Below, piece by piece: positions 1 to 8,072 of a DNA stretch of 55,910 nt. The notes beneath the pieces are model-generated. The model did no database searches and was not told the origin of the DNA. It saw only the letters and a program-made list of their open reading frames with translations. Each line of letters starts with the position of its first letter. The stretch's first letter is position 1. A program made the position numbers and the translations under genes. Source of the DNA: Kosakonia oryziphila (GTDB lineage: Bacteria > Pseudomonadota > Gammaproteobacteria > Enterobacterales > Enterobacteriaceae); contig NZ_FMBC01000023.1 in NCBI RefSeq assembly GCF_900094795.1, positions 1-55,910 on the forward strand, written 5' to 3'.

Positions 1-296
1 TGGCTGGGCCGAAGCAGACAACAACATCGCTGAAAATGCCCTGCGGACGGTCAGTCTGGGTCGTAAAAACTTCCTGTTCTTCGGTTCTGACCATGGTGGT
101 GAGCGGGGATCATTGTTGTACAGCCTGATCGGGACGTGCAAACTGAACGGCGTGGATCCAGAAGACTACCTCCGCTATGTGCTTGACGTCATCGCCGACT
201 GGCCGGTCAACCGGGTCAGCGAACTGCTACCCTGGCGCATCACACTGCCAACTGAATAGCACATCCCTGTCAATACGGCCCTCGGTGTACGCTTAC
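1..296 (+). mobile_element. IS66-family insertion sequence, right end
   Basis: The window opens inside an IS66-family element. It holds the 3' end of the large transposase gene and then a short tail ending in GTGTACGCTTAC at 285-296. IS66-family terminal repeats typically begin GTAAGC on the outer edge, so the element most likely ends at 296. The next bases (297-304, gatagagc) would be one copy of the 8-bp target duplication, but the left end lies outside the window so this cannot be confirmed. The element sits inside an older transposase gene. Confidence 0.8.
2..259 (+). CDS. IS66-family transposase TnpC, C-terminal 85 residues (cut by window edge)
   Basis: The open frame enters from the window edge and stops at 257-259. 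It reads as the C-terminal end of the IS66 DDE transposase: an N-I-A-E-N-A-L-R stretch, then G-R-K-N-F-L-F-F-G-S-D-H-G-G, then L-I-G-T-C-K-L-N-G and a final I-A-D-W-P-V-N-R block. These are diagnostic of the IS66 TnpC tail, which follows the catalytic glutamate. It catalyses movement of the element together with TnpA and TnpB, which lie outside the window. The visible portion is intact; whether the rest is functional cannot be judged here. Confidence 0.88.
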   Translation, partial: GWAEADNNIAENALRTVSLGRKNFLFFGSDHGGERGSLLYSLIGTCKLNGVDPEDYLRYVLDVIADWPVNRVSELLPWRITLPTE

Positions 297-652
297 GATA
301 GAGCAGAACTTCAGGGATGAAAAAAGTGAGCGTTTTGGGTTCGGTTTGCGCGCCAGCTACAGTCGTTCAGTGGGACGTCTTCTGGTTCTGAGTTTGCTGG
401 CAACCTTAAGTACAATAGTCTTGTGGTTGATAGGCTATCATGCTGAAAATAAAGGGTTACATTTGAGATATCAGGCTAACAGCGATTAAATCGCGGCGGG
501 TTATCTCATACCTGACATTAGCGGAGAATATCTTACGACACTCCCCGCTAATTTTAAGAAGAATGGTGCTGAGCACCGTCCTTAATCACCTCGCCAAAAC
601 CTACCGAAGTATGGTGCTGGTTTATTAGCGCTGATTTATGGGGATCCCTCAG
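297..652 (+). mobile_element. IS10-group (IS4 family) element remnant interrupted by IS66
   Basis: Downstream of the IS66 end lies the 3' third of an IS4-family element. It ends at an outward repeat whose reverse complement begins CTGAGGGATCCCC, at about 638-652. That resembles the known ends of IS10 (CTGA, then a GATCCCC core). The left part is missing from the window because the IS66 element was inserted into the transposase gene. Family assignment rests on the protein remnant and this end; the exact element needs a database match. Confidence 0.7.
298..628 (+). pseudogene. IS4-family transposase C-terminal fragment, frameshifted
   Basis: From 298 the frame reads I-E-Q-N-F-R-D-E-K-S, then a G-F-G-L-R-A-S block and L-W-L-I-G-Y-H-A-E-N-K-G-L. 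This is the YREK-type C-terminal region of IS4-family transposases, containing the last catalytic glutamate neighbourhood. The frame stops at 487-489. The expected continuation (S-R-R-V-I-S-Y-L-T-L-A-E-N-I-L) resumes one base over, from 488 to the stop at 626-628. One extra base near 484-490 therefore broke the gene, in addition to the upstream IS66 insertion. It cannot make active transposase. Confidence 0.85.
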
Positions 653-686
653 CGCATAAGCGAGGCTTGTGGCATGGATGTGACGG

Positions 687-1346
687 TTAATCTCTGCTGG
701 CGAAGCCCAGGATACTCAGCAGGCTGACAAAAATGTTGTACAGCGAAACATACAGGCTGACGGTCGCACGAATATAGTTCGTTTCACCGCCGTGAATGAT
801 GTTGCTGGTTTCAAACAGAATTGCGCCGCTGGAGATCAGGATAAACACAGCGCTAATTGCCAGGTGCAATGCCGGCAGTTGCAGGAAGATGTTCGCCACC
901 ATACCGATCAGTACAACCACTACGCCTGCCATCAGCATACCACCGAGGAAGGACATATCTTTGCGTGTGGTCAGCACATAAGCCGAGCAGCAGAAGAACA
1001 CCAGCGCAGTACCGCCGAGCGCCAGCCCGATCACATCACCCATACCGGCTGACAGATAGGCATTCAGCATTGGCCCAAGGATATAACCCAGGAAACCAGT
1101 GAACGCGAATGCCGCCAGAATACCGGTTGGTTTGTTGGCCAGTTTGTAGGTCAGGAACATCAAACCGTACATTCCCACCAGCGTCAGGATCAGCCCCGGC
1201 GAAGGCAGCATCAGCACGGTGCTGGCTGTGGCTGTGATAGCGGAAAACGCCAGCGTCAGGCTGAGCAGAAAATAGGTATTGCGTAAAACTTTGTGCGTGC
1301 TGAGCAGGGAACTGCGGTCACGCGATGAAGTAATAATACGATCCAT
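687..1346 (-). CDS. yccA: YccA, inner-membrane modulator of FtsH proteolysis (BI-1 family)
   Basis: This 219-residue protein is nearly superimposable on E. coli YccA over its whole length. It has about seven hydrophobic segments and the characteristic C-terminal L-G-F-A-S-R-D. In E. coli YccA is a substrate and inhibitor of the membrane protease FtsH and protects SecY during translocon jamming. It belongs to the Bax-inhibitor-1 (UPF0005) superfamily and acts in the inner membrane. The start at 1346 is preceded by AGAGAGTGACTA, a usable ribosome binding site. In E. coli yccA lies directly before serT; here an ABC-binding-protein gene stands between them. Confidence 0.95.
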   Translation of the reverse strand: MDRIITSSRDRSSLLSTHKVLRNTYFLLSLTLAFSAITATASTVLMLPSPGLILTLVGMYGLMFLTYKLANKPTGILAAFAFTGFLGYILGPMLNAYLSAGMGDVIGLALGGTALVFFCCSAYVLTTRKDMSFLGGMLMAGVVVVLIGMVANIFLQLPALHLAISAVFILISSGAILFETSNIIHGGETNYIRATVSLYVSLYNIFVSLLSILGFASRD

Positions 1347-1619
1347 TAGTCACTCTCTTATGACAGATGTAATTGTTTGCCGAGTCTAGAAAAGACTGGC
1401 TTTGTAACAAAGTTGTTTTACCCATCTTTACTCATAAAGCAAGGGTATCAGCACGGTATTTCCTGCGACGAAATGTGCTCCAGACAACATAAAGGGATTA
1501 ATGTGAAGCAGAGCCATATTGGTGTCTTATATGTCACTGAAAGCTATTGCTATATAAATCTTTGGGCGCTAAGAGTGTAAACGCGTCGGCATACTATAAA
1601 TGAATAAGGTGAAAAGGAC

Positions 1620-3248
1620 ATGAAACCACAACCACGTAAACATATAGCACTTTCTCTCATGGCGACCGGCATTCTGAGCATATGCAGTGGTGCTTTTGCC
1701 GCAACGGTGCCAGCGGGGACGGTGCTGGCAGAAAAACAGGAATTGGTACGCAACAATGGCAGCGAGCCCTCTTCACTGGACCCGCATAAAGTAGAAAGCG
1801 ACGTCGAATTTAATATTATCAGCGATATCTTCGACGGTCTGGTGGCAGTCAGGAACGACGGTTCTATTGAACCGCGCCTCGCGGAAAAATGGGAGAATAA
1901 AGACAACACGGTCTGGGTATTCCATTTGCGTCCGGGCATCACCTGGTCAGATGGTACCGCCATCACCGCGAAAGATGTGGTCTGGAGCTGGCAGCGTCTG
2001 GTTGATCCGAAAACCGCATCGCCTTATGCCAGCTATCCCGGCAACATGCACATCCAGAATGCGGCGGACATTGCATTAGGCAAGAAATCACCTGATACGC
2101 TGGGGGTGAAAGCGCTGGATGATTCAACGCTGGAAGTCACGCTGACGCAGCCAACGGCCGCGTTCCTGGCGATGCTGGCGCACCCGTCGCTGGTACCGGT
2201 CGATCCGGTGTTAATTAACCGTTTTGCCGATAAGTGGACCAAACCGGAACATATCGTTACCAGCGGTGCGTATAAGGTTACCGGTTGGGTGGTCAACGAG
2301 CGCATCGTTGCCGAACGTAACGCGCGCTACTGGAACAACAAACAGACGGTAATTAATAAAGTCACCTATCTTCCCATTAATGCCGAAACGGCGGATGTTA
2401 ACCGCTACAAGGCGGGTGAAATCGATATTACTTACACCATTCCGGTGAATCAGTTCGCGCAATTACAGAAAACGCTGGGCGATCAGGTGCATGTCGCACC
2501 GCAACTGGCGACCTATTATTACGAGTTTAATACCACCAAAGCGCCGTTTAACGATCCGCTCGTACGCCGTGCGCTGAATATGGCGCTGGATAAGGATATC
2601 ATCGCCGATAAAGTGATGGGACAGGGGCAGCGTCCTGCATGGGTTATCAGCCAGCCGCAAATCGGCGGCGTGAAAATTGCGTCGCCGGATTATGCGTCAT
2701 GGCCGCGTGAAAAGCGGATAGCCGAAGCGAAAAAACTGCTTAATGAAGCCGGATTCAACGCATCGCATCCACTGAGCTTCAACCTGCTCTACAACACCAT
2801 GGAGACGCATCAGCGCATTGCCATTGCCGCCAGTTCGATGTGGAAGAAAAACCTCGGCGTGGAAGCGAAGCTGCAAAATCAGGAATGGAAAACCATGCTG
2901 GATACCATGCATACCGGTAATTTTGATGCGGTACGCTACGCATGGATTGCCGATTATAATGACGCGTCAACCTTCCTGAATACCTTCCGTACCGGCGACA
3001 GCGAAAATACCAGTAAGTACAGTAATCCGGCATATGACGAAGCGATGCAGAATGCGGCGAAAGCGAAAGACATTGCCGAACGTGGGAAATACTACCAGCA
3101 AGTGGAAGATCTCCTTGGACAGGATGTTCCGGCCATTCCGGTTTACCATTACGTGCGTACGCATCTGGTGAAACCGTGGGTGGGGGGGTTTGCGCCTGAC
3201 AGCCTCGGCGTCTATCTGACAAAAGATTTGTACATCAAGAAACACTAA
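1620..3248 (+). CDS. OppA/MppA-like periplasmic oligopeptide-binding protein (orphan)
   Basis: A 542-residue solute-binding protein of ABC family 5 (SBP_bac_5). Residues 1-28 form a signal peptide ending in A-F-A-A, followed by the OppA/MppA-type N-terminus V-P-A-G-T-V-L-A-E-K-Q-E-L-V-R. Other family hallmarks are W-S-W-Q-R-L-V-D-P-K-T, T-Y-Y-Y-E-F-N-T and M-W-K-K-N-L-G-V near the C-terminal lobe. Start at 1620 follows GAAAAGGAC. Relatives deliver peptides, or murein tripeptide in the case of MppA, to the OppBCDF permease. No permease or ATPase gene accompanies it, so it probably shares the Opp transporter encoded elsewhere. Peptide binding is inferred from family; the ligand is unknown. Confidence 0.85.
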   Translation: MKPQPRKHIALSLMATGILSICSGAFAATVPAGTVLAEKQELVRNNGSEPSSLDPHKVESDVEFNIISDIFDGLVAVRNDGSIEPRLAEKWENKDNTVWVFHLRPGITWSDGTAITAKDVVWSWQRLVDPKTASPYASYPGNMHIQNAADIALGKKSPDTLGVKALDDSTLEVTLTQPTAAFLAMLAHPSLVPVDPVLINRFADKWTKPEHIVTSGAYKVTGWVVNERIVAERNARYWNNKQTVINKVTYLPINAETADVNRYKAGEIDITYTIPVNQFAQLQKTLGDQVHVAPQLATYYYEFNTTKAPFNDPLVRRALNMALDKDIIADKVMGQGQRPAWVISQPQIGGVKIASPDYASWPREKRIAEAKKLLNEAGFNASHPLSFNLLYNTMETHQRIAIAASSMWKKNLGVEAKLQNQEWKTMLDTMHTGNFDAVRYAWIADYNDASTFLNTFRTGDSENTSKYSNPAYDEAMQNAAKAKDIAERGKYYQQVEDLLGQDVPAIPVYHYVRTHLVKPWVGGFAPDSLGVYLTKDLYIKKH

Positions 3249-3348
3249 GTTTTGCTAGGAGGCATGTTGAATAAACGATCATAACGCTGATATTTCAGAC
3301 AAATAACACGTTTTTGATTGTTTTTCAGGCAAACAAACATTCTCAGGC

Positions 3349-3377
3349 TTTACAGACGACCCGGGGATGTTTATAGT
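3349..3377 (+). promoter_or_regulatory. serT promoter (-35 / -10)
   Basis: TTTACA at 3349-3354 and TATAGT at 3372-3377 are separated by exactly 17 bases. A GC-rich discriminator (GCGCC) follows and the tRNA begins 13 bases after the -10. The GC-rich discriminator is typical of stable-RNA promoters under stringent control. It is read directly from the sequence; activity is inferred. Confidence 0.8.
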
Positions 3378-3389
3378 GCGCCTCATTCC

Positions 3390-3477
3390 GGAAGTGTGGC
3401 CGAGCGGTTGAAGGCACCGGTCTTGAAAACCGGCGACCCGAAAGGGTTCCAGAGTTCGAATCTCTGCGCTTCCGCCA
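3390..3477 (+). tRNA. serT: tRNA-Ser, anticodon UGA
   Basis: The 88-base gene folds as a class II (long variable arm) tRNA. A 5-bp anticodon stem CCGGT/ACCGG encloses the loop CTTGAAA with the anticodon TGA at 3424-3426. The T arm carries GTTCGAATC and the 3' CCA is encoded. Length, sequence and position beside yccA match E. coli serT, which reads UCA and other UCN codons. It is monocistronic, with its own promoter and terminator. The hpx cluster begins about 120 bases downstream, but no duplicated tRNA 3' end was seen on its far side. Confidence 0.97.
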
Positions 3478-3485
3478 GTTTAAAC

Positions 3486-3520
3486 AAGGGGTTACCGAAA
3501 GGTAACCCCTTTGTTTTTTG
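3486..3520 (+). terminator. Rho-independent terminator of serT
   Basis: AAGGGGTTACC pairs perfectly with GGTAACCCCTT around a GAAA tetraloop (3486-3511) and is followed by TTGTTTTTTG. This is a textbook intrinsic terminator placed 9 bases after the tRNA. Confidence 0.92.
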
Positions 3521-3598
3521 AGCACGCTGATATAGTGTTGATGTATTCGCTTGGTATATTTTTCATAACCAACACTTTCGGTTTTACCGTCACGGTGG

Positions 3599-4564
3599 CT
3601 ACAAATCAATCACCAGATCCCGCGAGTGGCTGCGTGAACAACATAGTGCGATATGCTGTGTGGCGGCGGTTTTCTCCGCTGCCGATTGCACCGTATCGCG
3701 GTGATCGACCACGCCATCAAGTACCGGCGTCAGACAGGCACCGCAAATTCCCATCTCGCACGAAAGCGGCACCGCCACGCCATTATCCTGAAGCACCTGC
3801 GCAATACTTTTGTTTGCCGGAACGGGCCATTTTTCTCCGCTGGAGGCCAGCGTAATGGTAAAGGTCTCTTCCTGCTGCGACGTCACAATGGGTGTGGCAG
3901 GCGCAAATGCCTCGCTGTGGATCTGCGCTTCAGGCCAGCCTCTTGCCGCTGCAACTTCTCTTACCGCCGCCATAAAACCCGCCGGGCCGCAGGTATAAAT
4001 TCGCTCCCCGTCGCCGGGTGCAGGGATCGTTGCCGCCAGCGTCTGACGTGGGCTTTTGCCTTCTGAAGAGCAGTGAATAAGACAAACTCCATGCGTCAGC
4101 GAGCGGGAGAGTTCGCGCACAAATGCTGCCTCTTTTCGCCGTTTCACGAAATAGTGCAGCGTAAACGGCGCGCCTGTCGCCTCCCGTTGCAGCAGCATTG
4201 CATAGAGTGGCGTTATGCCGATGCCGGCGGCCAGCAGCAGCACCGGGCTGTCATCGCGTAACGCAAACAGGTTGCGCGGCGCTGAGATCATCAGCGTCTG
4301 GCCGGGGCGTAGCGTCTGATGGATATAACGTGAGCCGCCGCGTGACGCGCTTTCCTGTGCCACGCAGATCAAATAGCTTTCCGTCGTGCTTTCCCCGGTC
4401 AGCGAATACTGGCGGATCAGGCCGCAGGGCAGATGCACATCAATGTGTGCGCCAGGCTGCCAGTCGGGAAGCGGTTCGCCGTTGGCGGCAACCAGCCGCA
4501 CGGCGAGGTTTTTATCGCCCTGGCGAAACAAGCCATCAACCACCACATTCAGCACATCATTCAT
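3599..4564 (-). CDS. hpxE: HpxE, flavin / 2Fe-2S reductase of the hypoxanthine-xanthine oxygenase
   Basis: A phthalate-dioxygenase-reductase / VanB-type protein. It has an N-terminal FMN-binding domain with the R-Q-Y-S-L-T motif, an NAD-binding domain (A-A-G-I-G-I-T-P-L and Y-T-C-G-P-A-G-F-M), and a C-terminal plant-type 2Fe-2S domain with C-E-M-G-I-C-G-A-C and a later Cys. It passes electrons from NADH to the Rieske oxygenase HpxD. In Klebsiella oxytoca HpxDE oxidises hypoxanthine to xanthine and urate, replacing molybdenum xanthine dehydrogenase. I chose the ATG at 4564 because AGGTG precedes it. An in-frame ATG at 4576 overlaps the hpxD stop as ATGA and would add four residues. Confidence 0.88.
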   Translation of the reverse strand: MNDVLNVVVDGLFRQGDKNLAVRLVAANGEPLPDWQPGAHIDVHLPCGLIRQYSLTGESTTESYLICVAQESASRGGSRYIHQTLRPGQTLMISAPRNLFALRDDSPVLLLAAGIGITPLYAMLLQREATGAPFTLHYFVKRRKEAAFVRELSRSLTHGVCLIHCSSEGKSPRQTLAATIPAPGDGERIYTCGPAGFMAAVREVAAARGWPEAQIHSEAFAPATPIVTSQQEETFTITLASSGEKWPVPANKSIAQVLQDNGVAVPLSCEMGICGACLTPVLDGVVDHRDTVQSAAEKTAATQHIALCCSRSHSRDLVIDL

Positions 4565-4572
4565 CGCACACC

Positions 4573-5610
4573 TCATACCAGAAAGAACTCGCCAAAGCCC
4601 ATTTTTTTCAGGCCACGGCGATAGGCAATCGAACTTCTGTCCGCCGGAATATGAGCTTCCAGCGTTAGATCCAGCGGCAGCCTTTCCGGCCGTTGTGTCT
4701 CCACCATCAGGCGATCTTCTTCAAACACGCGCAGGTTAAACGCGTGCACCTCTTCGATCGGGATATGCAGATCGAAATTGCGCGCGATCGGCGCAAACAT
4801 ACGGGTAACACGCGAGGAGACCGGCGACGCGGCATTCATGATCACCAGCCGCGCCTCGCCGGGAAAATGGATCGTCAGCGTGGCGGTAAACGGCAAGTGC
4901 ATCTCGAAATGGCGCAGCCACTGAAAGCCTTCCGGCGCACGATAGTCAGAACTCGCCGGATAATTGCCGACTGAACTCCAGTAATCAGCAATAAAGCCGA
5001 ACCCTGTCTCCTGCGGGCTGTAATCCGGGACGAACTGGTTATTGGCATCGGCAAAAGTGTCCGTGTGGATCCACGCAAAATGGGCAACATCGAGAAATCC
5101 TTCCACCTGGCGGCCAGCAAACCCGTTCACCTCAAAGGCCGGACAGTTGATCTGCTGAAAACCCTCGTCATCCCAGTGCGGCATCGTCGGGAGCGGCTGC
5201 GGGTTTTCCGCGTCAAACGCCAGGCAGGTCCAGATCAGGCCGAAGCGCTCTTCAACGGCAAACGTCAACAGATTGAGTTTCGCCGGTACTGGCTGATCGG
5301 GGCTGGAAGGGATGCGGTTACAGCGGCCATCTTCACCGAAACGTAGCCCATGATAGGGGCAGACGATGCCCTCTTCATCGTGGAAACCGAGCGTCAGCGG
5401 CACGCCGCGATGCGGGCAGATATCGCGGGCGACCACCACCTGGCCCTTCACGCGATAAATCACCAGTTGTTCATCAAGCAGCGTGGCTTTCACCGGCGCT
5501 GCACCAACATCGCAGGCGCGGGCGACGGGATGCCAGCATTTTGCCAGACGTAACCAGTCCTCCGGCTCGAAGGTACAATGGGCGGGTGGGGTGGGGAGTG
5601 CTGTTTTCAT
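4573..5610 (-). CDS. hpxD: HpxD, Rieske non-heme iron oxygenase for hypoxanthine/xanthine
   Basis: This 345-residue protein has an N-terminal Rieske domain: C-P-H-R-G near residue 65 and C-P-Y-H-G about 20 residues on supply the two Cys and two His ligands of the 2Fe-2S cluster. The C-terminal catalytic domain is of the aromatic-ring hydroxylase type, with H-F-A-W-I-H in the mononuclear iron region. It is the terminal oxygenase paired with HpxE, the first gene of the hpxDE operon. It converts hypoxanthine through xanthine to urate with O2. The start at 5610 has AGGAAGG upstream. No sigma-54 promoter was found in front of it, unlike most hpx operons here. Assignment rests on fold, operon and cluster. 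Confidence 0.9.
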   Translation of the reverse strand: MKTALPTPPAHCTFEPEDWLRLAKCWHPVARACDVGAAPVKATLLDEQLVIYRVKGQVVVARDICPHRGVPLTLGFHDEEGIVCPYHGLRFGEDGRCNRIPSSPDQPVPAKLNLLTFAVEERFGLIWTCLAFDAENPQPLPTMPHWDDEGFQQINCPAFEVNGFAGRQVEGFLDVAHFAWIHTDTFADANNQFVPDYSPQETGFGFIADYWSSVGNYPASSDYRAPEGFQWLRHFEMHLPFTATLTIHFPGEARLVIMNAASPVSSRVTRMFAPIARNFDLHIPIEEVHAFNLRVFEEDRLMVETQRPERLPLDLTLEAHIPADRSSIAYRRGLKKMGFGEFFLV

Positions 5611-5636
5611 GGTCGACCTTCCTGCTTACGGAAAAG

Positions 5637-5650
5637 CAATTGTTTAATTG
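5637..5650. promoter_or_regulatory. Candidate LysR-type operator in the hpxD-hpxR divergent gap
   Basis: The 127-base gap between divergent hpxD and hpxR holds the perfect dyad CAATT-GTTT-AATTG. A divergently oriented LysR gene normally binds such a dyad and controls both directions. The dyad lies only 27 bases from the hpxD start, close for an activator site, so this is a candidate only. Confidence 0.3.
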
Positions 5651-5737
5651 TTGTAACTTTATTGTTGTCATATTAGGGTGTTCACATCCATCGCCATTAA
5701 TTCACTGTTACGTTGCAAAAAAGTGTACAGGTGCAGC

Positions 5738-6658
5738 ATGAGTCCATTTTCCCGTTTCGCCCTCTATTTCGCTGAAGTTGCCCGCAGCGGCAGCCTGCGC
5801 CGCGCCGCAGAAAAACTGCATATCTCCGCATCGGCGATTAACCGGCAGATTTTGCAGGCGGAGGAGGCGTTTGGTACGCCGCTGTTTGAGCGTCTGCCGG
5901 AAGGTTTACGCATGACCACAGCGGGAGAGTTGCTGTATGACAATCTGCTGCGCTGGCAGAAAGAGTTCCAGCTTACGCGGCAAAAATTTGATGAGTTACA
6001 AGGGCTGAAGCGCGGCTCGGTCAGTGTGGGAATGGTGCAGGCGCTGGCGGAGGGGAGCTTTGCCAGCGCGCTGGCTGATATTATCACCGGGCAACCGTGG
6101 CTGGAGCTGGAACTCCAGGTCGCAGATAGCCATACCGTCAGCCAGAAAGTACGGCAGGCCGATCTCGACTTCGGTTTGATCCTCGATCCGGAAGGGCAGT
6201 CAGGGCTCAATGTGCTGGCCTTCGCCGAGCTGGAGATGGGTGTGGTGATGCGCGCGGATCACGAAATGGCAACCGCCCCGGCGTTATCACTGGGTGAGCT
6301 GAGCGGGACGCGGCATATTCTGCCCGGCGCGCCGCTCATTGTGCATGAACGTGTCGGCATGCTTTATCGCCACTACGATCTCGCTCCGGCAAATACCATC
6401 AATTGTAATGACATCCGGCTGATTAAATCGCTGGTGCTGAAGGGGAGCGGCATCACGGTGCTGAGCCTGCTGGATGTACTGGACGAAGTGAAAAATGGGC
6501 AACTGGCGTTTGTGCCGCTGCGCAACAAACTGCTGCGCCCGCTGACGCTGGCGCTCTGTACCGCGCCATCGCGCCAGCTTTCCCGCCCGGCGCAAATGGC
6601 GATCCAGAAACTGACCCAGGTGCTGGAAGCGATGCAGAGCGTTGGCGCATCAGCCTAA
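5738..6658 (+). CDS. hpxR: HpxR, LysR-family regulator of purine catabolism
   Basis: A 306-residue LysR-type regulator. The winged-helix DNA-binding region covers residues 1-60 (R-R-A-A-E-K-L-H-I-S-A-S-A-I-N-R-Q-I), followed by a periplasmic-binding-like effector domain. It is divergent from hpxDE, and in Klebsiella HpxR activates the first oxidation genes in response to hypoxanthine. The frame can be extended 20 codons upstream, but the start at 5738 begins directly at the normal LysR N-terminus and follows AGGTG. Its 3' end overlaps the convergent hpxO gene by 9 bases. The effector is inferred, not visible. Confidence 0.88.
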   Translation: MSPFSRFALYFAEVARSGSLRRAAEKLHISASAINRQILQAEEAFGTPLFERLPEGLRMTTAGELLYDNLLRWQKEFQLTRQKFDELQGLKRGSVSVGMVQALAEGSFASALADIITGQPWLELELQVADSHTVSQKVRQADLDFGLILDPEGQSGLNVLAFAELEMGVVMRADHEMATAPALSLGELSGTRHILPGAPLIVHERVGMLYRHYDLAPANTINCNDIRLIKSLVLKGSGITVLSLLDVLDEVKNGQLAFVPLRNKLLRPLTLALCTAPSRQLSRPAQMAIQKLTQVLEAMQSVGASA

Positions 6659-7804
6659 CGGCCCGCCCTGAATGGTATCGCACAGGCCGTTGATAATGCG
6701 CTCGCCGCTCTCCTCTTTCAGTTCCTGATACCACGCCTGCGTCAGTGCCATATCTTTGCCGTGAGTGATATCGCAGCGTTTGCGCGCCTTGAGCACCAGA
6801 TCGCGCACCCGGTCGCAACGTAGCGCTTCATACTGGCGCAGCACATTTTCGATGTCGCTCTGCTCGCGAAAAAGGTTTCCCAGTACCACCGCGTCTTCCA
6901 TTGCCGCGCAGCCGCCCTGGCCGATATCCGGCGTGGTGCTGTGTCCGGCATCGCCCAGCAGCGCCACTTTACCGCGCACCAGCGTGTCGAACGGTTCGAT
7001 ATCATGGATCTCGATGCGGTTCGTGGTTTGCGGATCCAGCGCGGCAATCAACCGTTGCACCGGCGGTGCCCAGCCGCTGAAGTAGCGCGTCAGATCGTCG
7101 CGCAGCGTGCTGCGATCTTCGGCCAGCCCGGCGGGCAGCGGCACGTCAAAGAAGAAGTAGAAGCGTCCATCGGAGACGGGCATCAGCGACACCCGTTTGC
7201 CTTCACCCACGAAGGTTGTCCACTGCTCGGCGGGCGCAATCGCTTCATCGATTTTCACCAGGCCATTCCAGTTAACGTAACCTGCATAGCGACGCTCTGG
7301 CGTATAGCCCAGCACATACGGGCGCAGCGCCGAATGGCTGCCGTCGGCGGCAATCAGAAAATCACCGTGGGCGCAGGTGCCATCGCTGAACCACGCGGTC
7401 ACGCTGTCGGCATGCTCTTCCACTTCGTTGACTCGTTTACCAAACTGCACCCGGTCGCGTCCCCAGTGATTGAGCATTTCGCGCTGTAACTCCGCCCGCG
7501 ATACCGGGCACGGGCGTCCGCCCACCCGCTCGACCAGCGGCGCAAGGCTAAACTGCGTCAGCGTTTCGCCCTTGCGGTAATCCCTATAAGCCATAGATCG
7601 CATCGGGCCGCCGTAGGTCTCCATCATCTCGCCCATCCCCAGATGGTTCATACATTTCACGCCGTTGGGCCAGATGGAGATCGCTGCGCCGACCGGCTTG
7701 ATCTCTTTTACCGCTTCGAATACCTGGCACGCAATGCCTGCATTCTGTAATGCGACAGCCGCACTCAGGCCGCCGATACCTGCGCCAATCACCAATGCTT
7801 TCAT
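6650..7804 (-). CDS. hpxO: HpxO, FAD-dependent urate hydroxylase
   Basis: A 384-residue class A flavoprotein monooxygenase, the same length as K. pneumoniae HpxO. The dinucleotide-binding G-A-G-I-G-G is at residues 8-13, and G-D-A-G-H-S at 284-289 contacts FAD. Arg204, Tyr216 and Asp293, the residues tied to urate binding and coupling in the K. pneumoniae enzyme, are all present. It uses NADH and O2 to turn urate into 5-hydroxyisourate, which HpxT then hydrolyses. Start 7804 has AAAAGGAGAACAGA upstream. It is transcribed alone from a strong sigma-54 promoter match 34 bases upstream, divergent from hpxPQT. Confidence 0.96.
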   Translation of the reverse strand: MKALVIGAGIGGLSAAVALQNAGIACQVFEAVKEIKPVGAAISIWPNGVKCMNHLGMGEMMETYGGPMRSMAYRDYRKGETLTQFSLAPLVERVGGRPCPVSRAELQREMLNHWGRDRVQFGKRVNEVEEHADSVTAWFSDGTCAHGDFLIAADGSHSALRPYVLGYTPERRYAGYVNWNGLVKIDEAIAPAEQWTTFVGEGKRVSLMPVSDGRFYFFFDVPLPAGLAEDRSTLRDDLTRYFSGWAPPVQRLIAALDPQTTNRIEIHDIEPFDTLVRGKVALLGDAGHSTTPDIGQGGCAAMEDAVVLGNLFREQSDIENVLRQYEALRCDRVRDLVLKARKRCDITHGKDMALTQAWYQELKEESGERIINGLCDTIQGGPLG

Positions 7805-7837
7805 TCTGTTCTCCTTTTACTTGCGTGTAACTGATGG

Positions 7838-7853
7838 AGCAATTTGCGTACCA
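7838..7853 (-). promoter_or_regulatory. Sigma-54 promoter of hpxO
   Basis: On the minus strand the site reads TGGTACGCAAATTGCT. It matches the RpoN consensus TGGCACG-N4-TTGCW at all but one defined position, with the required GG-to-GC spacing. The start codon is 34 bases downstream, leaving a leader of about 20-25 bases. RpoN promoters need an enhancer-bound activator; an NtrC-like dyad lies at 7905-7921. Confidence 0.8.
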
Positions 7854-7904
7854 GAATGACGACGGGCGCTGGTGCGGGAGAACGCGGGCATGGTGAGGTT
7901 GTGT

Positions 7905-7921
7905 TGCACTTTTGTAGTGCG
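7905..7921. promoter_or_regulatory. NtrC-type enhancer dyad between hpxO and hpxP
   Basis: TGCACT-TTTGT-AGTGCG fits the NtrC consensus TGCACY-N5-GGTGCA with two mismatches. It stands about 50 bases upstream of the hpxO sigma-54 site and about 100 bases upstream of the hpxP site, so one enhancer could serve both directions. Binding is inferred from sequence. Confidence 0.6.
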
Positions 7922-8017
7922 TGTTTGTATTAACGTTGCTTTCTTGTGAATCAAAAATTTCCAAATTTAGTGCAAGGAATCTAAAGTTTCACAGCGCTGG
8001 CGCGGGAGTAGCGACTC

Positions 8018-8033
8018 TGGCCTGCTTTGTGCA
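8018..8033 (+). promoter_or_regulatory. Sigma-54 promoter of hpxPQT
   Basis: TGGCCTGCTTTGTGCA has TGGC and TGCA blocks at the exact RpoN spacing. It differs from consensus in the less conserved middle positions. The hpxP start codon is 40 bases downstream, giving a short leader. Confidence 0.68.
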
Positions 8034-8072
8034 TCAGGGCGTTGACGCGAATTGACAACAGGATGGAACGCC

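Noticed and set aside
687..1102. Plus-strand open frames at 792-1102 opposite yccA
   Set aside because: They are shadows of the strongly conserved yccA and show no family resemblance.
5611..5737. Sigma-54 promoter for hpxDE
   Set aside because: Neither GCA-containing stretch on the required strand has a GG at the correct distance. A HpxR-dependent ordinary promoter is more likely.
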